Both the position numbers and the translations under genes were made by a program. From Candidatus Mediterraneibacter merdipullorum (GTDB taxonomy: Bacteria; Bacillota; Clostridia; Lachnospirales; Lachnospiraceae), in assembly GCA_019117125.1 (NCBI GenBank), contig DXAL01000015.1, positions 1-64,000 of the forward strand: 64,000 bases of DNA. Reading direction: 5' to 3'. Shown piece after piece: positions 48,202 through 61,021 of this stretch; position 1 is the stretch's first letter, and the number at the start of each line of letters is the position of its first letter. The notes below the pieces were generated by a model. That model made no database searches. It saw only the letters and a program-made list of their open reading frames with translations, and was not told the origin of the DNA.

Positions 48202-48858
48202 CTACTTCTCACTGTAGTGATGTGCCTCTTCCAGCATCATGTCCTTTACCTTCATCAGACGTATCTGGGTGCTCCTCTCGTTTTCATCCAGCTTCATCGT
48301 GATATACCGGATGTTTTCCTCGGTTTCCGGAATGATGACATGCTCCAGCGCGTTCACGCGCCGCCTCGTCTTCTCGATTTCCGCCGCCATGAGCTGGCAC
48401 GCCTTCTCGCACTCCGCGAGCCGTATCATGTCCGGCAGGATATCCGCCAGAGATTTGACCGCTCCGTCCAGGTCGCTGGACGTAAAGGCAAAGCCGTAGG
48501 AGTAGACGTCGTTCTCGTCCGCCGTCCTTGTCTGATAGGAAAATGTGGGGATTTCCACGCTCATCACGTTCTTCTCCCCGGCTTCCAGCGTCACTTCCTG
48601 CTTCGAGGCGAGAAACGCCGTTCCAAGCGCCGCCTCAGGCGTGGTCGCCTTGGCGATGACGAAGTTCCGGTTGGCAGCGCGGATGCCTGCCTCCACTTTT
48701 TTGCGCACATCCATATTTTCACGGACCAGGTCCAGGTACTGGCGCATCAGCTCGTCGCGCTTGTCCTTCAGCAGTTTGTGACCGCGTATCGCGGTGATGC
48801 GCTTCTTCTTCAGACGCGTCAGTTCCATCCTGGTCGGATTCACCTGTTTTGCCGCCAA
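48202..48858 (-). CDS. atpD: V-type ATP synthase subunit D
   Basis: VNPTRMELTRLKKKRITAIRGHKLLKDKRDELMR...TRRRVNALEHVIIPETEENIRYITMKLDENERS. Confidence 0.95.
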   Translation of the reverse strand: MAAKQVNPTRMELTRLKKKRITAIRGHKLLKDKRDELMRQYLDLVRENMDVRKKVEAGIRAANRNFVIAKATTPEAALGTAFLASKQEVTLEAGEKNVMSVEIPTFSYQTRTADENDVYSYGFAFTSSDLDGAVKSLADILPDMIRLAECEKACQLMAAEIEKTRRRVNALEHVIIPETEENIRYITMKLDENERSTQIRLMKVKDMMLEEAHHYSEK

Positions 48859-48869
48859 AACGCCACCTC

Positions 48870-50234
48870 CTAGTAGAACTCATCCAGATACTTGTCGTCG
48901 ATTCGTTTCAGCTCGTTCCTCGGCAGCATCCGCAGCAGCTTCCAGCCGATGTCCAGCGTCTCTTCGATGCCCCGGTCCGTGGTATATCCCTGGGAGACAT
49001 ATTCCTGCTCGAACGCGTCCGCGAATTTTGCATACAGCAGGTCCGTCTCAGTCAGAGCTGCCTCTCCGAGGATGACCATCAGCTCTTTCGCGTCTTTTCC
49101 CCGCGCATACGCTGCGAAAAGCTGGTTCATGGTATTGGAGTGGTCCGCTCTCGTCTTGCCCTCGCCAATCCCCTTGTCCTTCAGACGGGACAGGGACGGC
49201 AGCACGTCGATGGGCGGGGTCACGCCCTTGCGGTAGAGCTCCCGGCTCAGGATGATCTGACCTTCCGTGATATATCCGGTCAGGTCTGGGATGGGATGGG
49301 TCTTGTCATCTTCCGGCATGGTCAGGATGGGGATCATCGTGATGCTCCCGGTCTTGCCCCTCTGCCTTCCCGCTCTCTCGTAGATGGACGCCAGGTCCGT
49401 GTACATATAGCCCGGATATCCGCGGCGTCCCGGCACTTCCTTGCGCGCGGCGGACACCTCGCGCAGGGCGTCTGCATAGTTGGTGATATCTGTCAGGATA
49501 ACGAGCACGTGCATGTCTTTCTCAAACGCCAGGTACTCTGCCGCTGTCAGCGCCATTTTCGGCGTGGCGATACGCTCGATGGCAGGGTCGTTCGCCAGGT
49601 TGACGAACAGGACCGTGCGGTCCAGCGCGCCGGTCTGCCGGAAACTCTCCACGAAGAAATTGGATTCCTCGAAGGTGATTCCCATGGCGGCAAATACCAC
49701 GGCAAAGTTCTCATCTTTTCCGAGTACTTTCGCCTGCCTTGCAATCTGCGCGGCAAGCTGTGCGTGGGGAAGTCCGGACGCTGAGAAGATGGGCAGCTTC
49801 TGCCCCCTTACCAGTGTGTTCAGCCCGTCGATGGCGGAGATGCCGGTCTGGATGAACTCCTGGGGATAGCTCCTCGCCGCCGGGTTCATGGGCAGGCCGT
49901 TGATGTCCATCCGCGCCTCCGGCAGGATATCCGGACCGCCGTCGATGGGACGTCCCAGACCGTCGAACACGCGCCCCAGCATATCTTCGGATACGCCCAG
50001 TTCCATGCTCCGCCCGAGGAAACGCACCTTGCTGTTGGAAAGATTGATGCCTGTGGAGCTCTCAAAGAGCTGCACGAGCACATCGCTCCCGTTTACTTCG
50101 AGCACTTTGCAGCGCCTTGTCTCGCCGTCGGCAAGCTCAATCTCGCCCAGTTCGTCATATGTCACGCCTTCCACGCCCCGCACGAGCATCAGAGGGCCGG
50201 CTACTTCCTGTATGGTTCTGTATTCTTTTGGCAT
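48870..50234 (-). CDS. atpB: V-type ATP synthase subunit B
   Basis: [38 protein letters not shown]...[41 protein letters not shown]. Confidence 0.96.
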   Translation of the reverse strand: MPKEYRTIQEVAGPLMLVRGVEGVTYDELGEIELADGETRRCKVLEVNGSDVLVQLFESSTGINLSNSKVRFLGRSMELGVSEDMLGRVFDGLGRPIDGGPDILPEARMDINGLPMNPAARSYPQEFIQTGISAIDGLNTLVRGQKLPIFSASGLPHAQLAAQIARQAKVLGKDENFAVVFAAMGITFEESNFFVESFRQTGALDRTVLFVNLANDPAIERIATPKMALTAAEYLAFEKDMHVLVILTDITNYADALREVSAARKEVPGRRGYPGYMYTDLASIYERAGRQRGKTGSITMIPILTMPEDDKTHPIPDLTGYITEGQIILSRELYRKGVTPPIDVLPSLSRLKDKGIGEGKTRADHSNTMNQLFAAYARGKDAKELMVILGEAALTETDLLYAKFADAFEQEYVSQGYTTDRGIEETLDIGWKLLRMLPRNELKRIDDKYLDEFY

Positions 50235-52001
50235 CTAACGCCCCTCCTTTTCAAATGCTCCCGCAATCTGCGCGTTCAGCGCCTGGTCTGCTTTTCTGTA
50301 TTCTTCGTCCAGTTCCTCTTCCTTCACGTATTTGAAGCGCCCGATCTGCTCCCGCACCGGCATGGTGATGAGCTTCTGGAGGGACGCGCCCCCGGACAGC
50401 GCCTCCACGGCGCGGTCGTAAAATGCATTGACCAGGAGCATCATCATGTGCTGCTTCTTCAGCGAGGTGTAGGTATCCACCTCATGGAACGAGTTCTGAT
50501 GGAGGAAGTCCTCGCGTATCGAGCGCGCCGCTTCCATCTTCAGACGGTCGCCCGGAGAAAGCGCATCCATGCCGACCATCTTCACAATCTCGTCCAGCTC
50601 CGCCTCTTCCTGGAGGAGGGTCATCATCTTCTGGCGTCCTTCCATCCAGTCCGGCGCCACATTTCCGTTGAACCACTTCTCCATATCATCCAGATACAGG
50701 GAATAGCTGTTCAGCCAGTTGATGGCGGGGAAATGCCGCTTGTACGCCAGCTCGGAATCCAGCCCCCAGAACACTTTTACGATGCGCAGCGTCGCCTGGG
50801 ATACCGGCTCGGACGTATCACCGCCCGGAGGGGATACCGCTCCGATAACGGAGAGCGCGCCCTCGCGCCCTTCCTTCCCGAGGGAGATTACATGTCCCGC
50901 CCGCTCGTAGAACTGCGCCAGACGGCTTCCCAGATAAGCCGGGTATCCTTCCTCGCCGGGCATCTCTTCCAAGCGTCCGGACATCTCCCGGAGCGCCTCC
51001 GCCCAGCGGGAGGTGGAATCCGCCATCAGCGCCACCGAGTATCCCATGTCGCGGAAATATTCCGCGATGGTGATGCCGGTATAGATGGAAGCCTCCCGCG
51101 CCGCCACCGGCATATCCGACGTATTCGCAATCAGGACCGTCCGCTGCATCAGAGGCTGTCCGGTCTTCGGGTCTTTCAGCTCGGGGAATTCATTGAGCAC
51201 GTCCGTCATCTCATTGCCGCGCTCGCCGCATCCGATGTAGACGACGATATCCGCCTCCGCCCATTTCGCCAGCTGATGCTGAATCACCGTCTTGCCGCTC
51301 CCGAAGGGCCCCGGCACTGCCGCCACGCCGCCCTTGGCGATGGGGAAGAAGGTGTCGATGACACGCTGTCCGGTCACAAGGGGCATCTCCGGCGGAAGTT
51401 TCTTCCGGTAGGGGCGTCCCCGGCGGACCGGCCATCTCTGCATCAGGGTCAGTTCCTGGTCGCCGTCCTCCGTCTCCAGGACCGCCACCGTCTCCTCCAC
51501 CGTGAAGGTCCCCTCCCGTATCTCTTTTATGGTCCCCTTCATGCCGTAGGGCACCATGATTTTCTGCTGTACCAGCACGGTCTCCTGCACCGTGCCTATC
51601 ACATCCCCGGCTTCCACCTCGTCCCCTGCTTTTACAGTGGGGACGAATTCCCATTTCAGGTCTCTCTTCAAAGACGGTACTTCCACACCGCGCTTCAGAT
51701 TATTTCCGGAAATCTTCATAATATCGTCCAGCGGTCTCTGGATGCCGTCGTAGATGCTGGTGATAAGCCCCGGTCCCAGCTCTACGGACATGGGGACTTC
51801 CATGGATTCCACCGGCTCGCCCGGTCCCAGTCCCGACGTCTCCTCGTACACCTGTATCGACGCCTCGTCGCCGTGCATCTCGATGATTTCCCCGATGAGA
51901 CGCTGGTTCGATACACGGACCACATCGAACATATTTGCATCGCGCATTCCCTCTGCGATGACGAGAGGTCCTGCGACTTTCTTGATTACTCCTGTGCTCA
52001 T
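50235..52001 (-). CDS. atpA: V-type ATP synthase subunit A (catalytic)
   Basis: [74 protein letters not shown]. Confidence 0.97.
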   Translation of the reverse strand: MSTGVIKKVAGPLVIAEGMRDANMFDVVRVSNQRLIGEIIEMHGDEASIQVYEETSGLGPGEPVESMEVPMSVELGPGLITSIYDGIQRPLDDIMKISGNNLKRGVEVPSLKRDLKWEFVPTVKAGDEVEAGDVIGTVQETVLVQQKIMVPYGMKGTIKEIREGTFTVEETVAVLETEDGDQELTLMQRWPVRRGRPYRKKLPPEMPLVTGQRVIDTFFPIAKGGVAAVPGPFGSGKTVIQHQLAKWAEADIVVYIGCGERGNEMTDVLNEFPELKDPKTGQPLMQRTVLIANTSDMPVAAREASIYTGITIAEYFRDMGYSVALMADSTSRWAEALREMSGRLEEMPGEEGYPAYLGSRLAQFYERAGHVISLGKEGREGALSVIGAVSPPGGDTSEPVSQATLRIVKVFWGLDSELAYKRHFPAINWLNSYSLYLDDMEKWFNGNVAPDWMEGRQKMMTLLQEEAELDEIVKMVGMDALSPGDRLKMEAARSIREDFLHQNSFHEVDTYTSLKKQHMMMLLVNAFYDRAVEALSGGASLQKLITMPVREQIGRFKYVKEEELDEEYRKADQALNAQIAGAFEKEGR

Positions 52002-52324
52002 TTATCTACTCCTCCAAATAGAATATCTGAACCGACCGCCTGCTCCACTGTCTTTCTCACGCCTTCCACCCCGGAACCGGTATTTCCGGATACGCCCGGT
52101 ATCCGGATGACCGCCGGCAGCGTCATCTCCTGATAGCGTTCCAGTTCGTCCGCCGCCGCGTCAGCCGCCGCTTCCGTGATATAGATGATGCCGTATCGTT
52201 CCCCGGCAAGGCGGGCAAGGGTCTTTCGGATTTCCTCCTGTCCGCTCACCGGGCAGATGTCAAGCCCCAGTGTGGCAAAGCCGTATATGCTGTCGTAATC
52301 GCCGACCACTGCAATCTTATACAT
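51998..52324 (-). CDS. atpF: V-type ATP synthase subunit F
   Basis: [26 protein letters not shown]...[13 protein letters not shown]; operon position. Confidence 0.92.
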   Translation of the reverse strand: MYKIAVVGDYDSIYGFATLGLDICPVSGQEEIRKTLARLAGERYGIIYITEAAADAAADELERYQEMTLPAVIRIPGVSGNTGSGVEGVRKTVEQAVGSDILFGGVDK

Positions 52325-53288
52325 ACATCTCCCTTATCCTTTCCCGGATCACGTCATCCTCAAACCCGTTCTGCTTCCCGGTCAGGATGATGCGGACCGT
52401 CTTTATCTCATTCTCCCTGGCGACCAGGTATGCCAGCAGGGGACCGACGGAAAAGGTCTCGTATTTCTGGCTCTTCAATGTCTCGATCATGCGGTTGTCG
52501 CACCAGCGCTCAAAGGCGGACGGAGATTCTCTTAAGCTCTCCGCGCCTCCGGCATAGGACGTCCCCTCCAGATACCGGGCAATCTCTTCCGCTCCGGAAA
52601 GCGCCGCCCGTATCAGCTGGTCCACGTTCAGGCTCCGGCACTGCGCCATGGCGCTTCGCATAAAGTCCGCGCTCTTTCCCGTTTTCTGGCAGCGCACCGC
52701 AATCTTGATATCCGCGATGGCAACCATTGTATCGGCGTAATCCTCGATGACCGGTTCGCCGGACTTCTGCCCCGCCTCTTCCATTGCGTCGAGCGCCGCC
52801 CGGTCCACCAGGATGTCGCAGAGCTGTCCGTCTCCGGTGTGGAGCAGGGTGTCCAGCGCCTCCTGCGCCGTCCGCGCCATATTGCCCGGCAGCCGGGAAA
52901 ATTCCCGGTTCTCGATGATGCGGCGCATCTCCTCCCCCGGGACGGGGCAGTCGTCATAGTAGAGCGCCGGATTCCTGCTGCCCGTATACACTTCCTTGAC
53001 CGCCGCTTTCAGATTGTGATACAGCTTCGGAAAGGCGAGCACGTCGAACACGCTCATATCCGGAGCCACGTCCCGTATCACGTTCCACGCCTTCTCCTCC
53101 TCGCATTTGAGCACTGCCTCCGCGTCATTCCCCAGGCTGATATCGCCCCAGCCTTTCTCGATGACGGACTGCAGCACCTGCTGCGCGCTCCTGCATGCCA
53201 GGAGCTGACTGATAAAAGCATCCGAAAAAAGGGAGACTTCCAGCGCGCGGATTCGCGCCACCGCATACGTATATTTTGTATTACTCAA
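52317..53288 (-). CDS. atpC: V-type ATP synthase subunit C
   Basis: YTYAVARIRALEVSLFSDAFISQLLACRSAQQVLQSVIEKGWGD; operon position. Confidence 0.92.
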   Translation of the reverse strand: MSNTKYTYAVARIRALEVSLFSDAFISQLLACRSAQQVLQSVIEKGWGDISLGNDAEAVLKCEEEKAWNVIRDVAPDMSVFDVLAFPKLYHNLKAAVKEVYTGSRNPALYYDDCPVPGEEMRRIIENREFSRLPGNMARTAQEALDTLLHTGDGQLCDILVDRAALDAMEEAGQKSGEPVIEDYADTMVAIADIKIAVRCQKTGKSADFMRSAMAQCRSLNVDQLIRAALSGAEEIARYLEGTSYAGGAESLRESPSAFERWCDNRMIETLKSQKYETFSVGPLLAYLVARENEIKTVRIILTGKQNGFEDDVIRERIREMYV

Positions 53289-53312
53289 GCTAACCCTCCT
53301 AACATCTGCGCT

Positions 53313-53906
53313 TTATCCGAACAGCAGCCGGTTCATCTCGTCTGACAGTTCGTCTCTCCTGGAGTCAAATACCGCCCGGACCGTGCAGTTTTCTTCGATG
53401 CCTCCGTAGACGAGCAGGAATCCTCCGTCGATTTTCTCCGGTGTTTCGGAAATCTTCAGGCTTCCGCCTTTTTCTGCGGCGATGCGCCCGATCTTCTCCC
53501 GGAATCCTGCCGGCATCCTGTCAAGGTCCCTCCCGGAAAAGCAGATGACGCCGTCCTCTGCCAGGACGTGCTCTTTGAGCAGCTTCTCCAGCAGTTCAAA
53601 ATACTTCCCGTCGTCCAGGGCAAGCACCGCATCGTATGCGGCGTCCAGCACCTTTCCTATCATTTCCTGCTTCGTGGCGAGGATTGCCTGTTTTCTCTGC
53701 ATATCCGCAGCGGACTCCACACGCTGCGCATGCTCCTGTGCATCCCGCTTCGCCCGCGCAAGGATGTTCTCCGTCTCGCCCTTTGCAGACTCCTCTGCCA
53801 GGCGCACTGCCTCCTCTGCATCGGACTGTGCCTGGGCGAGGATGTTCCCCGCCGTGTCCCGGGCTTCTTCGAGGATGCGGGCTTTCATTTTATCCAGTCC
53901 ACTCAT
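53313..53906 (-). CDS. atpE: V-type ATP synthase subunit E
   Basis: GLDKMKARILEEARDTAGNILAQAQSDAEEAVRLAEESAKGE; operon position. Confidence 0.92.
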   Translation of the reverse strand: MSGLDKMKARILEEARDTAGNILAQAQSDAEEAVRLAEESAKGETENILARAKRDAQEHAQRVESAADMQRKQAILATKQEMIGKVLDAAYDAVLALDDGKYFELLEKLLKEHVLAEDGVICFSGRDLDRMPAGFREKIGRIAAEKGGSLKISETPEKIDGGFLLVYGGIEENCTVRAVFDSRRDELSDEMNRLLFG

Positions 53907-53923
53907 GTTCCAGCTCCCCTTTC

Positions 53924-56421
<2,498 letters not shown>

Positions 56422-56454
56422 TTATGTGTCCCTCCTTTGCTGCATCATTCTCAT

Positions 56455-56763
56455 TTACACAAGCAGCGAGAGCACTCTCCCGACTGCCTCCTGTTCTTTC
56501 TCTCCGGCAGAAGCCCGAAGCCGCTCTGTCTGCGCCCTGGTCTCCTCTGCTGCTTCGCGCTCAAAGGCTTCCCCGGCTGCGCGCGCCTGTTCCGCCTCGG
56601 CGTCTGCTTTTGCCCGGGCGCTCTGAACCGCCTCATCTCTTAGCTTCCCGCAGCGCTCCTTTGCCTCCGCCCGGATGCGCTCTCCTTCCCGGCGCGCCTG
56701 CTCCACGATTTCCTGAGCCTCCCGCTCCGTCTCGCGGATTGTCCGGATTGTTTCTTCTACCAT
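56455..56763 (-). CDS. V-type ATPase peripheral-stalk subunit (G/H-like)
   Basis: MVEETIRTIRETEREAQEIVEQARREGERIRAEAKERCGKLRDEAVQSARAKADAEAEQ coiled coil; first gene of the operon. Confidence 0.85.
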   Translation of the reverse strand: MVEETIRTIRETEREAQEIVEQARREGERIRAEAKERCGKLRDEAVQSARAKADAEAEQARAAGEAFEREAAEETRAQTERLRASAGEKEQEAVGRVLSLLV

Positions 56764-56869
56764 TGATCATACACCACCTTTCCCTCTTTCTGTCTCCTTA
56801 GTTTTTCCATTCCTCCCTGAACCATACAGGGATGGAGATAAGTGTATCCTGTCATACATGGTTAGGACT

Positions 56870-56911
56870 ATTGTATACCAAAATAACAGATAATTCAAAA
56901 TAATTATCTGT
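56870..56911 (-). promoter_or_regulatory. V-ATPase operon promoter overlapped by a perfect 10-bp inverted repeat
   Basis: Minus strand TTGAAT-tatctgttattttggta(17)-TACAAT; acagataatt-caaaat-aattatctgt (56886-56911) spans the -35. Confidence 0.65.
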
Positions 56912-56952
56912 ATACAGCCGGATTTTCGGAAAATTTCATTTATATCACAAAA

Positions 56953-56982
56953 GGCACGGAAGCATCCACGCGCTCCCGTGCC
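56953..56982 (-). terminator. terminator downstream of the truncated binding-protein gene
   Basis: ggcacgg-aagcatccacgcgctc-ccgtgcc, minus strand followed by tttt. Confidence 0.6.
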
Positions 56983-57017
56983 CGGTTTTCAGGTATAGAT
57001 TTAAGAAATCGAAAGAA

Positions 57018-57494
57018 TCATCCCCCGGCATACAGCGCTGCCGCCACCGCCGCGTAATCCCCGATGCGCTCCCCAAGGGACCCCGGAAGGAGCTTGTCGC
57101 CGATGCCGCTCTCTTCAAAATACTCGTCCAGAGGCATGACCACACCGGACTCTGCGTAGGGCTTCGCCTGTCCGCCGCCGTAGGAGAAGAACACGTCTCC
57201 CTGTGTGCCGTTGGCTGCCGCTACCTGGAGTTTAGAAACATACTCCTCGTCATTTACATAGTCCTGTTCGATGTGGACATTCGGATATGCCTCGTTGAAT
57301 TCTTCAATATAGTCATCGATAATGGCAAGCTTCTCATCCTCGACGAAGATATGCCAGAAGGTAAGGTCGCATTCGGTATCATCGATTACTTTTGACGGGT
57401 CCGCCTCTTCCTTTTCTTCGCCGCCGCATGCCGCAAGTGAGAATACCATCGCTGCTGCAAGTCCTAATGCCAATAATCTCTTTTTCATATTTCC
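57018..57494 (-). pseudogene. sugar ABC transporter substrate-binding protein, truncated to ~158 aa
   Basis: Lipoprotein signal and ~130 aa of a type 1 sugar-binding protein (CDLTFWHIFVEDEKLAIIDDYIEEFNEAYPNVHIEQDYVND...GDVFFSYGGGQAKPYAESGVVMPLDEYFEE), then an unrelated-looking tail GERIGDYAAVAAALYAGG*. Confidence 0.8.
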
Positions 57495-57525
57495 TCTCCT
57501 TTTCATTTCCTCAGACCGTGTCCGG

Positions 57526-58509
57526 TCATCGTTTGATATCGTATCTGTTTGCTGATTTTTCAATGTTTTCATATACTGTTTCGGGCAGCTTGCTGCCGTA
57601 CAGCCTGTCCAGCCCGAGAAGGGCTGCCCCTACGATCGGCTCATAGACAGACGACCGCACCTGTGCGTTTGGAGCAAGGCGGGTAATCTCTTCTGTCACC
57701 ACCTGGATGAAGCGCGGAAGCTTGCATTTCATGATGCTGCCGGACAGGACGATCTCAATCTTCTCGTCCAGGATGCCCATCAGCCTCATCCTTGCTGTGA
57801 TAAACCCTGCCAGATGCCTGCCGAAGTCTTCCCATATCGCCAGAGCCGCCGCGTCGTTGTCCAGCGCCGCCTGCTCCAGCAGGATGGGTATCCCCAGATA
57901 CTCCCGGTCAGCGATACCGGAAGTCGCCCGCTTGTACAGCAGTGCGTCCACACTGTCCACATGGAAATAATCCAGCAGGATGTCCCTGAGCGCTGTCGGT
58001 CCTGTCAGCCCCATCTCAGCGTCAAACACTGCCTGGACAGCTTTCTTTCCAAGAGACCATCCGCCCTGGTACTCATCCGGTACATAGAAGCCGTATATGA
58101 ACATCTCATCCCGGTTCCTGACCGCGCAGTTCGTGCCGGAACCGACGCATATCACAGCGCTGACCTCGCTGGAAGAGCCTGCCCGCATCGCGATGATGCA
58201 GTCGTTGACCACGCAGATTTCTTCCTTATGGAACCGCTGCTGCAATGCCGCCTTTAATACGCCGGCCTCGTCTTCCCAGTCGATGCCCGTAAGTCCTGCC
58301 GCGATATAATCCATCTGCTCCAGCGCAAGTCCGCTCTGGTTCAGGGCATTGTATGCGGCTTCCTCCACATAATCCAGATTTTTCCCGGGCTTCCCATCCG
58401 ACAGACAGGTGCCGTCACTGCGTCCGAATCCGAGCACTTCGCCCGTCTCGCTGACGATGATGGCGTACGTTTTGCTGCCGCCCTGGTCTATTCCCATCAC
58501 ATATCTCAT
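57526..58509 (-). CDS. BadF/BadG/BcrA/BcrD ATPase family (N-acetylglucosamine-kinase-like)
   Basis: MRYVMGIDQGGSKTYAIIVSETGEVLGFGRSDG, VVNDCIIAMRAGSSSEVSAVICVGSGTNCAVRN, LSGSIMKCKLPRF, GAALLGL. Confidence 0.9.
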   Translation of the reverse strand: MRYVMGIDQGGSKTYAIIVSETGEVLGFGRSDGTCLSDGKPGKNLDYVEEAAYNALNQSGLALEQMDYIAAGLTGIDWEDEAGVLKAALQQRFHKEEICVVNDCIIAMRAGSSSEVSAVICVGSGTNCAVRNRDEMFIYGFYVPDEYQGGWSLGKKAVQAVFDAEMGLTGPTALRDILLDYFHVDSVDALLYKRATSGIADREYLGIPILLEQAALDNDAAALAIWEDFGRHLAGFITARMRLMGILDEKIEIVLSGSIMKCKLPRFIQVVTEEITRLAPNAQVRSSVYEPIVGAALLGLDRLYGSKLPETVYENIEKSANRYDIKR

Positions 58510-58510
58510 A

Positions 58511-59788
58511 CTATTCCTCCGAAGCGAAAAACTGGGGCAGGAATTCTTTATTTGCCTCCAGCAGTTCCGGGACCAGCTTTTCTACCAGGTCGTACTGCCG
58601 CACGAGCGGATGCGCCAGAAGCGCCAGCTTCATCTTCCGGATGTCGCCTTCCACGGCTGCCTCCACCGCCAGCTGTTCGTAGTTTTTCACCGCTGCAATG
58701 AGTCCCCAGCACATCTCCGGGATGTGGCTTACGTGGAGCGGCTGCATGCCTCTGCAGTTGACGAGGCATTTCGCCTCTATGACCGCATTGTCCGGAAGGA
58801 ACGGCACTGCGCCCCGGTTCGGGACATTGACGACCATCTCCCGGTCTGTGTTGTTGTAGACCGCATCCACAAAGCCGATGGCTACCTCGGAATATCCGCC
58901 GCCGCCTCTCTCGGCAAGGGCTGCCGGCTTCTCGCACACATTCGGGTCCGCGTAGGCGTCATACACCTTTTTCTCCAGTGTCTGCACATATTCGCCTCTG
59001 GTCTGACCGTCCGCGAAAATCTTGTCAATCTTCTCCTGTGTCTGATAGTACCACTGGAGGTACGGGCTGGGCAGCACGCCGAGCAGTTTGATGAGGTCGA
59101 TGTTCACGGAGTCGTTTTCCTTTGCGATGGCAAGGAATTCTTCCTCTGTAACCGGGCGTCCGTCAATGGTGATGTTGCTCATAAAGTTCAGATGGTTCAG
59201 CCCCACATAGTCGTACTGCACTCTGCGGTAATCAATGCCCAGGGCTTTCTTCGCCCACATCTTCGGGAAGATGCCGCCGGAGCAGAAGCCTGCGATATTC
59301 GCCTTTGTATACTTTGTGACCGCTTCCGTAATCAGTCCGGTGGGATTCGTGTAGTTGATGAGCCATCCGTCCGGAGATACCTTTTCCATCGTCCGCGCCA
59401 CATTGAGCATGACCGGTATCGTCCGGAATGCCTTCATCATGCCGCCGGCTCCGGTCGTCTCCTGTCCGACCAGACCGTATTTGAGCGGAATCTTCTCATC
59501 TTTGACCCTCTGCTTGTTTCCGCCGACACGAATCTGCGTATCGACAAACTGTGCCCCTTCCAGAGCTTTTTCCAGGCAGTTCGTGCTTTGGATGTCGACC
59601 GGGAGTCCCAGATGGTCTGCAAATCTCTTGCAGAACCCTTCCATGATTTCCAGCCGTTTCTCATTGATGTCGTACAACATGATTTCTTTCACCGGAAGGC
59701 GGTCCTTGTAATTCACAAGCTCTTCCAGCAGTTCCGGCGTATAGGAACTGCCCGCCCCTACAATCGTGAGTTTCAGTCTGTTGTCCAT
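58511..59788 (-). CDS. glycoside hydrolase family 4 (6-phospho-beta-glucosidase-like)
   Basis: MDNRLKLTIVGAGSSYTPELLEELVNYKDRLPVKEIMLYDI, INYTNPTGLITEAVTKYT, FCSGGIFPK, GLNHLNF. Confidence 0.92.
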   Translation of the reverse strand: MDNRLKLTIVGAGSSYTPELLEELVNYKDRLPVKEIMLYDINEKRLEIMEGFCKRFADHLGLPVDIQSTNCLEKALEGAQFVDTQIRVGGNKQRVKDEKIPLKYGLVGQETTGAGGMMKAFRTIPVMLNVARTMEKVSPDGWLINYTNPTGLITEAVTKYTKANIAGFCSGGIFPKMWAKKALGIDYRRVQYDYVGLNHLNFMSNITIDGRPVTEEEFLAIAKENDSVNIDLIKLLGVLPSPYLQWYYQTQEKIDKIFADGQTRGEYVQTLEKKVYDAYADPNVCEKPAALAERGGGGYSEVAIGFVDAVYNNTDREMVVNVPNRGAVPFLPDNAVIEAKCLVNCRGMQPLHVSHIPEMCWGLIAAVKNYEQLAVEAAVEGDIRKMKLALLAHPLVRQYDLVEKLVPELLEANKEFLPQFFASEE

Positions 59789-59807
59789 TTTGGTTGCTCT
59801 CCTTTCT

Positions 59808-59823
59808 TGTGTAACGTTCCACA
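59808..59823. promoter_or_regulatory. LacI-family operator upstream of the GH4 gene
   Basis: tgtgtaacgttccaca, identical to the site at 60885-60900. Confidence 0.8.
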
Positions 59824-59847
59824 TCCGGCTATTAAAAATTACCTGAA

Positions 59848-60870
59848 TCACTCAGGCAATTTTTTTGTAGATTCTCTGACAATGAGTTCCGGATAGAAGA
59901 TTCTTTTTTCTCTCTTCATGCCCGGATTCCTGATTTGCGCGATCAGGAGCTTTACGGTCTCAACTCCAAGGTTATACAGCGGCTGGCGGATTGTTGTCAG
60001 ACCCGGGAGCGGCTCCCTCACCCCGTAACTGAACGGGTCGTCGTCGTCAAATCCCGCAATCTTAATATCTTCGGGAATGCGTATCCCGTGCCGCTTCAGA
60101 GCCCTCATGCCCCCGTAGGCAAGCGTATCCGCCCCGAAGTATATGGCATCCGGAAGTGCATTCCTGCCTGTCTTCTGCAGATACTCTTCCACCATCTTCT
60201 CGCCGAGGTCAATCTTAAAGTCCCCGCAGTCAAATGTCACCGGGGACAGCCCCAGCTCCTTCATCGCATCCTCATATCCCTTCTGCCGGTCTGTCGCCAC
60301 TTTGCTGAACTTCGTTCCAGTGATATGGAGGATGTTCCGGCAGCCGGTCTCATAGAGATGTTCCACGACCAGCCGGGAACCGTAGCCGTTCTCCACGATA
60401 ACGTTGTTGACCGAGTCATCCTCCATCACGTTCTCGATGACCGCGATGGGGAAATTTGACTGGGATATCCTGCTGATGAGCTCGATGTCATCGTAATTAC
60501 TTCCGTAGATGATGACGCCGTCTGTCCGCCCCGACGCGAAAAAGTCGATGTACTGCTCTTTGAGCTCCGCGCTGTTCTCGCCGCTGCAGAAAATCACGTG
60601 ATAATTGGAATTCATGATTTCATGCTGGATTCCTTTTATCAGTTCAAAGAAATACGGTTCGCACAGGGAATCCAGTATGATCCCTATCATCGCCGTACGT
60701 CCTGTCACGAGCGCGCGCGCCGTTCCGTTCGGAATGTAGTTGAGTTCGCGCATCGCCTTCATGATTTTCTTTCTTGACTCTTCACCCACCCCTTTCTGTC
60801 CGTTGACGACTCTGGATACAAGCGTCTTTGATACTCCTGCTTTTTTTGCCACGTCAATTAGATTTGCCAT
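59848..60870 (-). CDS. LacI-family transcriptional regulator
   Basis: MANLIDVAKKAGVSKTLVSRVVNGQKGVGEESRKKIMKAMRELNYIPNGTARALVTGRTAMIGIIL. Confidence 0.95.
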   Translation of the reverse strand: MANLIDVAKKAGVSKTLVSRVVNGQKGVGEESRKKIMKAMRELNYIPNGTARALVTGRTAMIGIILDSLCEPYFFELIKGIQHEIMNSNYHVIFCSGENSAELKEQYIDFFASGRTDGVIIYGSNYDDIELISRISQSNFPIAVIENVMEDDSVNNVIVENGYGSRLVVEHLYETGCRNILHITGTKFSKVATDRQKGYEDAMKELGLSPVTFDCGDFKIDLGEKMVEEYLQKTGRNALPDAIYFGADTLAYGGMRALKRHGIRIPEDIKIAGFDDDDPFSYGVREPLPGLTTIRQPLYNLGVETVKLLIAQIRNPGMKREKRIFYPELIVRESTKKLPE

Positions 60871-60884
60871 AATTCATTTCCTTT

Positions 60885-60900
60885 TGTGTAACGTTCCACA
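60885..60900. promoter_or_regulatory. LacI-family operator upstream of the lacI-type gene (autoregulation)
   Basis: tgtgtaacgttccaca immediately 5' of the regulator. Confidence 0.8.
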
Positions 60901-61021
60901 CACCTGGTACCTTCATTATATTCACGTCCGTGATTAATGTCAATGCATTTACTTTTAAAAGCACTTTTTTGTGCATTTTCAACAATCCCTTCCCGTTTCC
61001 TCCGGTCCGCGCCTCCCCGGC

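Noticed and set aside
50448-52133. 561-aa plus-strand ORF
   Set aside because: Antisense shadow of V-ATPase subunit A.
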